Assembly (NCBI GenBank): GCA_030039005.1
Contig: JASHQT010000234.1
Span: 1 to 15,480 of the forward strand
Reading direction: 5' to 3'
Length of the DNA stretch: 15,480 bases
Source of the DNA: Bryobacteraceae bacterium
GTDB lineage: Bacteria; Acidobacteriota; Terriglobia; Bryobacterales; Bryobacteraceae
The position numbers were made by a program, and so were the translations under genes. Every line of letters begins with the position of its first letter. The stretch's first letter is position 1. Of this stretch, positions 8,114 to 14,491 are shown one piece after another. Under the pieces are notes generated by a model. That model was not told the origin of the DNA. It searched no databases and saw nothing but the letters and a program-made list of their open reading frames with translations.

Positions 8114-8668
8114 ATGGGTGGATTAAATACAAATAATTGTCTTACACTTACCACAATAGCCGTATATTGTGCCGTGCTTTCTGGTTGTAATCCCAGTGAA
8201 CCTGTTCATTTGCAGCCAACTGTCGAAGAAAAGCCTTTGGCGAGTATCGTTCGCGCAAACGACCCGAGCGTAGAGGAGCAGCTATTAAGTGGCTTCGGAG
8301 CCGTGGAAGACAATAGCTGGCGTTGGGTGGGTCCACATTTCGCAGTAGCACTGGGAGTTCCGTCCGGTGTCTCTGCGCGTCGCGCGTTCGTCGTGTTGGA
8401 CTTTACTTTACCCGACGTATCAGTGAAAACCCTAAAAAGCATAACAATATCCGGGCTGTTTGGCGACCTGCCGCTTAGTCCCGAGACGTATGATACCCCA
8501 GGTGCTCACATGTACCAACGCGAAATACCGCCTACTGCGCTAAAGACAGACGACGTTGAAGTGCAATTCAACGTAGATAAATTTATTGGGCCAACGCAAG
8601 CAGACTCACGGCAGCTTAGTCTCATTATCACTTCCATCCAGTTACAACTTCAGTCGCAAATTAAGTGA
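8114..8668 (+). CDS. Lipoprotein with a beta-sandwich domain, paired with the downstream membrane protein
   Basis: 184 residues if started at the ATG at 8114. A lipobox LSGC (22-25 from this start) follows a hydrophobic segment, so it should be lipidated at Cys25 and anchored in the envelope. The n-region from this ATG has no positive charge and no good ribosome binding site, so GTG 8108 or TTG 8057 (which adds arginines) remain possible. The mature part has a Trp-rich entry (NSWRW), alternating strands and a closing motif DSRQLSLIITSIQL. I have an impression of this pattern from small beta-sandwich domains in acidobacterial proteins near glycosyltransferases; the family name is unknown to me. 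The stop overlaps the next start (GTGA, 8665-8668), so the two are probably translationally coupled. The gene is more AT-rich than its neighbours. Confidence 0.75.
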   Translation: MGGLNTNNCLTLTTIAVYCAVLSGCNPSEPVHLQPTVEEKPLASIVRANDPSVEEQLLSGFGAVEDNSWRWVGPHFAVALGVPSGVSARRAFVVLDFTLPDVSVKTLKSITISGLFGDLPLSPETYDTPGAHMYQREIPPTALKTDDVEVQFNVDKFIGPTQADSRQLSLIITSIQLQLQSQIK

Positions 8669-10539
8669 GACGCATTTTACGAGTTCTATATTGGTTGACC
8701 CCGCTCTTGATTTGCGGGGCTCTGTATTGGCGCGGGCTTCGCATGTGGTTTTGGCAAGACGACTTCGCCTGGCTGGGCCTGAAGCTTCAAGTGCACGACT
8801 TCAGCAGCTTTCTGGATGCGATGTTTGCACCTAAAGCGCAGGGTACGATCCGGCCGTGGAGCGAACGCGGATTCTTCATGCTCTTTTCGTATTGGTTCGG
8901 CCTGCATGCGTTGCCCTACCGCTTTGTTGTTTTTGCGAATGAATGCGCTAATGTTTTGCTATTAATGCTCGTCACACGAATCGTCACCCGGTCTGACCTT
9001 GCTGGATTTTTCGCTCCCGTGTTTTGGCTTTTCAATATTGGCCTCGTGATGCCAATGGCATGGACGTCCGCATACAATGAAGTCCAGTTCGCCGGCTTCC
9101 TTTTATTGAGCTTTTATTTGTTTCTCCTCTACACCCAAACCGGTCTAACAAAATACTATTGGCTCCAGTGGACAACCTTTGTACTGGGCTTTGGAGCGCT
9201 CGAGATCAATTTTGTTTACCCGGTTTTGGCCTGCCTGTATGCGCTTTTGTTCGCCCGGCGTTACGTGCGTAGCACCCTGCCGATGTTGGGCGTATCGGCG
9301 GTTTATGTGGCGATCGATAGAATCGCAACCTCAGGCGGCAGTGCGGCGGGAAGTTATTACTACGACCTTAGTTTCAATCCGGTATCCATCGTAGCGACTT
9401 TCGGCCAGTATTGGAATGTTCTTCTGGGCGTGACTGGTTATGCAAATTTGCACGGGTGGCAGCCGCAAATCATTTTCGCGATCGCTACACTATTTGCAAT
9501 CGCAGTGGTTTTCTTTGTGTTTTGGCGGGGTTGGCGACATGATTTCGTTCCATTGTTTTGCGTGCTGTGGTTTGTTGTGATTCTGGGCCCCCTATTGCCA
9601 CTCCACAATCACATCACCGATTACTACGTGGCCGCTCCCACCACCGGGCTGGCCGTATTGGCGGCATATGGACTGACGGTTGCTTTCCGGAATGGCTGGG
9701 TCGCGTTTGTGCCCACGGCTCTATTGCTCCTCTTATACACCTGTCCTTCCGTAGTCATGATTAATAGAGGCTTGCGCGCCTACTATCAGCGTAGTACCTC
9801 CGCGCGGGTTCTCGTAGAGAGTGTTGCCTACGCCAAGAGGATTCATCCGAATCAAGCCATACTGCTCCAGGGCGTGGATGATACTTTATTTTGGGCGGCC
9901 GTTTATGATTCGCCGTTTCGGCTTTTCGGCTGGAATGATGTCCTATTAGTACCGGAAGAAAAAGAAAGCATCCATGAAGTCCCCCAGCGCGGGAGCCTGG
10001 ATCAGTATTTCTTGCCGTCGCACGCGGCGCTTGCGCTTCTTCAGAGTTCTAGGGCGGTTGTTTATGAAGACGATGGGCGCCGCTTGGAGAATGTGACACA
10101 ACTCTATACTCTGCGGGCGAGTTCGCAACCACCTCCACCTCTGGATTCCTTTATCGATCTCGGCGTCCCATTTTATGCGGAACAGTTAGGACCGGGTTGG
10201 TACGGTCAGGAGGTTGGCTACCGGTGGGCGTCTCCCAATGCCGTGGTGTACCTGCCTGGACCACAGTCGAGCGGTCAAAAGCTATATATTCACGGATATG
10301 TGACGGAGGTTATGGTGAAAACGGCTCCGTTGCATCTTGCATTAAGCATAGATAACCAGGCGCAGCCCGTCGAAACGATAAGCACGTCGAACACAAATTT
10401 TATGTTTACCTACTCGATCCCAACCGGGTGTGTCGGGCATGCGCGGATGGAAGTAGACGTAAAGGTAGACCGTGCCACCATGGCTCCCGGCGATCCAAGA
10501 ATGTTGGGCGTAGCGTTTGGCACCTTCGCCGTTCGTTAG
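8665..10539 (+). CDS. GT-C-like polytopic membrane glycosyltransferase with C-terminal beta-sandwich domain
   Basis: 624 residues. An N-terminal membrane helix (about 7-23) is followed by WFWQDDFAWL, whose acidic pair D32-D33 sits just after helix 1, as in GT-C fold (GT39/PMT-like) glycosyltransferases that use polyprenyl-linked sugars. About ten more hydrophobic helices fill residues 70-360. From 370 the protein is soluble, and the last ~120 residues (about 505-624) form a separate domain: GPGWYGQEVGYRW, VVYLPGP, closing GDPRMLGVAFG. This resembles the domain in the upstream lipoprotein. GTG at 8665 overlaps the upstream TGA; no Shine-Dalgarno is seen, consistent with coupling. Starting at a later ATG (residue 27) would remove helix 1. 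Transfer of a sugar to a surface acceptor is the likely role, by inference from topology; no sequence search was run. Lower GC than most of the window. Confidence 0.75.
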   Translation: MRRILRVLYWLTPLLICGALYWRGLRMWFWQDDFAWLGLKLQVHDFSSFLDAMFAPKAQGTIRPWSERGFFMLFSYWFGLHALPYRFVVFANECANVLLLMLVTRIVTRSDLAGFFAPVFWLFNIGLVMPMAWTSAYNEVQFAGFLLLSFYLFLLYTQTGLTKYYWLQWTTFVLGFGALEINFVYPVLACLYALLFARRYVRSTLPMLGVSAVYVAIDRIATSGGSAAGSYYYDLSFNPVSIVATFGQYWNVLLGVTGYANLHGWQPQIIFAIATLFAIAVVFFVFWRGWRHDFVPLFCVLWFVVILGPLLPLHNHITDYYVAAPTTGLAVLAAYGLTVAFRNGWVAFVPTALLLLLYTCPSVVMINRGLRAYYQRSTSARVLVESVAYAKRIHPNQAILLQGVDDTLFWAAVYDSPFRLFGWNDVLLVPEEKESIHEVPQRGSLDQYFLPSHAALALLQSSRAVVYEDDGRRLENVTQLYTLRASSQPPPPLDSFIDLGVPFYAEQLGPGWYGQEVGYRWASPNAVVYLPGPQSSGQKLYIHGYVTEVMVKTAPLHLALSIDNQAQPVETISTSNTNFMFTYSIPTGCVGHARMEVDVKVDRATMAPGDPRMLGVAFGTFAVR

Positions 10540-10625
10540 CCGCTGCCAGCTCCGCGTTTTCTAAGCTGCCCGCCGGTTTGATCTTCCATTGTCTGCCCGG
10601 AATTTCGTTGGACAGCTAGGACAGC
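10540..10625. other. Short convergent intergenic region with an 8-bp tandem repeat
   Basis: Eighty-six bases between two convergent stop codons. GGACAGCT occurs twice with a nine-base period (10610-10617 and 10619-10626), the second copy running into the stop codon of the minus-strand gene. No hairpin with a T-run is evident for either strand, so termination here may be factor-dependent or unresolved. Confidence 0.35.
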
Positions 10626-13202
10626 TCAGATCTCGTAACCGGCGGCCACAATCCGTCTCACGATCTCCGGATCGAGCCCGCGGATAAAGTTTTCGAATGC
10701 GGGGACTTTTTCACGGACGGCTCGATAGCCGTACGCCCGAGTCTTAGGCAGCGCCATTCCTGCGGCGCCGGACGCCATACGGACCGACATAGTTTCGGCG
10801 ATCCTGGAAAACTGCCCGGACGGATCGACCAGAAAATCCTCCAGCCGCAGCGCCAATGTGGCGGACCGGAGGTGCAGTTCGGTTTCCTCGACAAATTCCG
10901 CGAAAGTGAGAAAACGCGGACCAGAGAGGCCCACGTAAAATTCGGCGCGGCCTTCTGCGAACGCCTGGAAGTCAGCGAAATGCCGATCCAGATCCGCGCA
11001 GAGCGCGCCCGGATCTTTATAGGCCTGTGCGATGCCGAAAACCGACTCGTTGTCGCGAAGGTACGAGCGCCACCAGACCCAATTGGTGAGAAGCGAATCT
11101 AGTGGATGGCGATAGATGAAGATCGAATCGGCGAATCCGGCCCGGACAGCTTCCCTGATCCGGGCCATGACCTGGGGCGGCTCCTGGGCGCGCGACAGGT
11201 GCTTCCAGGTAGCGTGGCCGCTGTAGATCATAGGCGTGGGACCCGGATGCAGGCGAACGGCATCGCGAAAATATTTAGCCCGTTCTCCGATATTCTGCTG
11301 AATTAGCTCATTGATATATCGGCGGCCGGTACCGAAGAGCCCGAGAAGATAGGTGGTGCGGTAGTCGCTCGCGCGGCTCGCCGGCGACGGCGGGCCGGTA
11401 AGCGCTAATCGCCCTTCGAGAGCAAGAACGTCCATGGTTAGCTGCTCGATGGCGACATAGTTCGCCGAGAGATGATCCAGCACTTGCCGCGGGCGTCTCT
11501 CGGGCCAACCGTCCGGCTCGGGGCCGTCGATTTTCATGGAGAGCTGATCGAGAGCGAGCATATTCATGGAAAAATGATCGAGGGAGCGCACAGTTTCCTC
11601 GAGCGCCCGGCTCACGGCGGCGTTGAATTCCCGCAGCGGCCGCGTGTACCAGGTCAACGAGCGGGCGAGCGCCCTCTTTCCGAATTGGATGATGCCGTTG
11701 CGCCAGCCAGGCCCTCGGGGATTCACCACCCCGACGGCGTCCTTCAGCCCGGCCACGGCGGTGGCCGCTCGCCGTAAACCGTCGAAATCGCGCAGCGTCC
11801 AGCCGTCCGGCCTCTCAGCGACAAATTGGGCCGCTTGCATACGAGCGAGCACGGCCGCGACTCCCAGCGCAGGCGGCGCTTCGTTTACGCGGCGCACCAG
11901 TAGCGCGGCGATGTTGTTCGACGTGCGAAGCAATCGGGGCTGGATAAGCTCCATCAGGCAGATGGCTTTCGCAACCCGCGGTGCCATCCCCGGATGGTCG
12001 ATGTCGTCATCGAAGCGCTGCCGGATATCGAGGATGGCCTTTTGCCTCTCCCATGGTGTGTTCCCGTCCACGAGGTCGTAAATCTGGTCGATGCTCACCA
12101 GCGCGCCGTAGGATAGATCAGCGAGCCGCGGGCGGCCGGACAGGAGCATTTCGAAACACTGCTTGACCAGAGTGCGATTGCTGCTATCGACATACTTTGG
12201 CGCATTGGGCTGCAGCCGGAGACCCGCCAGGATGTCGAGCGAAAAATCCAGAAGATGCGGGAGGTAGGGATAGTTTTCCACGAACTGCTCTTGGTCGAAT
12301 TCAGTCCGGCGCGAGGAGCGCCCCAGTCGCGAATTTTGAATGAGCGCGGGTCCGAAATCCTGGAAGAGCTTGCGGAGGATCGGCTTTTGGTCTTCCTTCT
12401 TCCGCAGGACGCGGCGTCTCGCGATCTCGGCGATATCGGCGTCCGACAAGTCGACCTGGTGCGGGAACATGCGAGCGAGCGGATTCCGGCGCCCCGTCAC
12501 GATAATCCAGACCGGCCCCGGGGGCTTCCCTGCTTTAGACCGCTCCAGGCTCACGCGGCGGAACTCGCCGACGATCTCGCACAGATTTTCTAGCTGTCCG
12601 CCGCCCTGCTCGATAGCGTCCCCCACTTCATCCAGGATGAAGGCGAACGGTTGGCCGGGACGGCGAGCCGCGCACAGCTCGAACGAGTTTGCGGCCAGAT
12701 CCTGAACGCCCACGGTTCGTCCATCTTCGGAAGGCTCCGCGCAGTTCAAGCCGCGCAAGAGAGCCCGGTGCATCAACGGGCCGAATTGCATTTTATCTGC
12801 GCCGGGGCCCGAGGGTACGTGGACCGGAAAAACCTCATAAGGCTGATTTCGGGCAAAGGAATCCAAGATTTCCTCGATGCGGTGGGATTGCACGCGCTCC
12901 AGAAACCGCGCGCGCGCCCGAACGCCGCGAATCTCGCGATTGGTCAGGATGAGTCCGAGGTTCTTCGCAAAGGACGACTTGCCTGAGCCAGAAACGCCCG
13001 AAATGCACACCCCGAAGCTTTCGCCCGGCTTCGCCGTGGCCATTGCCGAAAGCAGCCGCTCGTATTCGAGCTGGATGCGATCCGTGGCGATGTACTCGGT
13101 CAGCTCAGTAAAGACGGTATCGGGATCGTCGTTATCGATGCGGACGAATTCGTCAACGGGTTTTGCGAGATCGAGCTCCAGCAGGTCGGCAATTCTAGTC
13201 AT
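10626..13202 (-). CDS. Fusion of a shortened BREX-type (BrxC/PglY-like) P-loop ATPase with a sulfotransferase-like domain
   Basis: 858 residues. Residues 1-470 read like BrxC/PglY ATPases of phage-defence BREX/Pgl systems: entry FTELTEYIATDRI, Walker A GVSGSGKS (69-76), then SFAKNLG and LTNRE, Walker B FAFILDEVGD (186-195), DLSDADIAEIARRRVLRKK, SRLGRSSRRTEFDQEQF, YPYLPH, GLRLQPNAP, SNRTLVKQ. It is clearly shorter than I recall for the family: material between Walker A and B, and the segment after IIVTG (normally holding a QEKL motif), are reduced. Residues 500-535 (KRALARSLTWYTRPLREFN) resemble linkers of glycan-modifying enzymes. Residues 541-596 contain ~10-residue repeats. Residues 615-858 form a sulfotransferase-like domain: LGLFGTGRR (620-628) at the 5'-phosphosulfate loop position, YRHPLDS (697-703) at the 3'-phosphate site, LRLEDFLVDP and a closing AGYEI. 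The frame has no break. GGA nine bases before the ATG is a weak ribosome binding site. No BREX partner gene is present. Role unknown. Confidence 0.8.
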   Translation of the reverse strand: MTRIADLLELDLAKPVDEFVRIDNDDPDTVFTELTEYIATDRIQLEYERLLSAMATAKPGESFGVCISGVSGSGKSSFAKNLGLILTNREIRGVRARARFLERVQSHRIEEILDSFARNQPYEVFPVHVPSGPGADKMQFGPLMHRALLRGLNCAEPSEDGRTVGVQDLAANSFELCAARRPGQPFAFILDEVGDAIEQGGGQLENLCEIVGEFRRVSLERSKAGKPPGPVWIIVTGRRNPLARMFPHQVDLSDADIAEIARRRVLRKKEDQKPILRKLFQDFGPALIQNSRLGRSSRRTEFDQEQFVENYPYLPHLLDFSLDILAGLRLQPNAPKYVDSSNRTLVKQCFEMLLSGRPRLADLSYGALVSIDQIYDLVDGNTPWERQKAILDIRQRFDDDIDHPGMAPRVAKAICLMELIQPRLLRTSNNIAALLVRRVNEAPPALGVAAVLARMQAAQFVAERPDGWTLRDFDGLRRAATAVAGLKDAVGVVNPRGPGWRNGIIQFGKRALARSLTWYTRPLREFNAAVSRALEETVRSLDHFSMNMLALDQLSMKIDGPEPDGWPERRPRQVLDHLSANYVAIEQLTMDVLALEGRLALTGPPSPASRASDYRTTYLLGLFGTGRRYINELIQQNIGERAKYFRDAVRLHPGPTPMIYSGHATWKHLSRAQEPPQVMARIREAVRAGFADSIFIYRHPLDSLLTNWVWWRSYLRDNESVFGIAQAYKDPGALCADLDRHFADFQAFAEGRAEFYVGLSGPRFLTFAEFVEETELHLRSATLALRLEDFLVDPSGQFSRIAETMSVRMASGAAGMALPKTRAYGYRAVREKVPAFENFIRGLDPEIVRRIVAAGYEI

Positions 13203-13275
13203 GATCTATCCAGAATTGCACCGGCCGGCCCGCGGGTGGTGGTGGCCGGACAAGCTCTTATACCATCAAAGCAGT

Positions 13276-13821
13276 ATGATCGGCGATTGGGAAGAGCGTC
13301 TGCCCTGGCAGGTGACGACAAGTTCGGCAATCTATGATGGGATTGATCGGCTGCCCGTTTCGATTGTGCTCGAAAACGTTCGCAGTATGTACAACGTCGG
13401 GGCCTTTTTCCGGACCGCGGACGCGTCTGGCGCAGCGCGGCTTTACCTGTGCGGCATTACCGCGTCGCCGCCGAAACACGCCATCAGCAAGACAGCGCTC
13501 GGTGCCGAGGAGGTGGTGCCTTGGGAGCACACGTGGGATACGCCGGGATTGGTGAGCAGACTGCGCGCCGAAGGCTGCGAAATCGCGGCCATCGAAACCT
13601 CGCTCCACGCGATCGACCTCTTCGATTGGCGGCCTCGGTTTCCGGTCGCACTGCTATACGGCCACGAGACCGACGGACTTACCTCGCGGGTATCCGCCAT
13701 GGCCGACACGCATGTCCGAATTCCCATGCTCGGAAAGAAGCACTCGCTGAATGTTGCCATTGCAGGCGGCGTCGTGCTGTTCGAACTGCTGCGCAAGTAT
13801 CGCGCCCTCTCCGGTCGTTGA
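13276..13821 (+). CDS. SpoU/TrmH-family RNA 2'-O-ribose methyltransferase
   Basis: 181 residues from the ATG at 13276. All three SPOUT motifs are visible: motif 1 LENVRSMYNVGAFFRTADA (N40, R46), motif 2 LLYGHETDGL (126-135, with His where Asn is commonest before the Glu) and motif 3 IPMLGKKHSLNVAIAGGV (149 on; S157, N159). Together they form the trefoil-knot S-adenosylmethionine site of enzymes that methylate the 2'-hydroxyl of tRNA or rRNA. SKTALGAEE matches the substrate-side segment of this subfamily. Length fits the small catalytic-only members. An in-frame ATG at 13201 would add 25 residues (including GWWWPDK) and overlap the start codon of the divergent ATPase gene; neither start has a clear Shine-Dalgarno, and the shorter form covers the conserved fold. 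The target nucleotide cannot be told from sequence. Confidence 0.88.
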   Translation: MIGDWEERLPWQVTTSSAIYDGIDRLPVSIVLENVRSMYNVGAFFRTADASGAARLYLCGITASPPKHAISKTALGAEEVVPWEHTWDTPGLVSRLRAEGCEIAAIETSLHAIDLFDWRPRFPVALLYGHETDGLTSRVSAMADTHVRIPMLGKKHSLNVAIAGGVVLFELLRKYRALSGR

Positions 13822-13914
13822 TCCTACTTCTTGCTCCTGCGCCGCTGCGGTTTTACCGGCCCCGCGCGGCGCGCAAGGCGCGTTTGACTCATCGGGCTCT
13901 GCTCGAAAATCCGT

Positions 13915-14485
13915 TCACTTCAGAATCAGCACCTCGCGCTTAGGTGTGCCGCGTTGCACTGTTTCGTAAGCTTCGCGCACGATCCAAAAGAACTTCGTCC
14001 GTGGGAAGAGCTTTTAGCGCTCCGCACTCGAATTGAGCACCCAGTTCGTTCAGGATGCCGGCAGAGTGATGTCCGGTGAAACCAGTTCAATCCACGCCGT
14101 GGAGCGTACTGGCATTCCGGTAAAAATCGACCAAATCGAATTCGACGCGTCTTTTTGCGGGGCTGGCGATTGCGATGTGACTGTCCATCTAGACGCAGCG
14201 TTCCCAGTACCGGCTCGAACAGGTCGCCTCCAACAGTGTCGAGAGTGATATCCACCCCCCGGGCCATGTGTCAGTGTTTTGACGGCCTCCAGCATCGCCG
14301 GGGCCCCCGGGAGTGCGGGGAATCGTGGATTTGAAGGCTCCCTCAACCGCCGCGACATCCGCACGGTTGATTCCCGCCGCGCTGATCTGAACAATCACTT
14401 CGTTGGCTCCCGGCCGAGGCTCCGCCGTCTCTTCAACGGCCAGAACGGATGGCTTTCCGTAGTTTCGAAATCTAAGCGCTCCCAT
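13915..14485 (-). pseudogene. Decayed MDR-family quinone oxidoreductase / zinc-type alcohol dehydrogenase-like gene
   Basis: The N-terminus is intact: MGALRFRNYGKPSVLAVEE, then NEVIVQISAAGINRADVAAV and STIPRTPG, as in NADPH:quinone-reductase-like MDR proteins. About 60 residues in, the catalytic and most of the Rossmann region are missing; the sequence jumps to AMLEAVKTLTHG in another frame and GVDITLDTVGGDLFEPVLGT in a third. After a further shift near 14180-14188 comes RRVEFDLVDFYRNASTLHGV, an in-frame TGA (14087-14089), GHHSAGILNELGAQFE and LPTDEVLLDRA. A 2-bp loss in a CG run (about 13974-13979) displaces the ending REAYETVQRGTPKREVLILK, stop at 13915-13917. Only ~190 codons remain where the family has about 310-330. 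The start lies six bases after the transketolase stop, so it was probably co-transcribed. Non-functional. Confidence 0.9.
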
Positions 14486-14491
14486 GGGCCG

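Noticed and set aside
12877..13200. Extended N-terminus of the methyltransferase frame back to 12877
   Set aside because: The upstream part is Ser/Arg-rich and antisense to the ATPase Walker region; the conserved SPOUT fold starts after 13276.
10626..13202. A complete BREX locus
   Set aside because: Only the BrxC/PglY-like ATPase portion is present; no methyltransferase PglX, phosphatase PglZ, BrxA, BrxB or BrxL is visible, and the neighbours are an RNA methyltransferase and transketolase.
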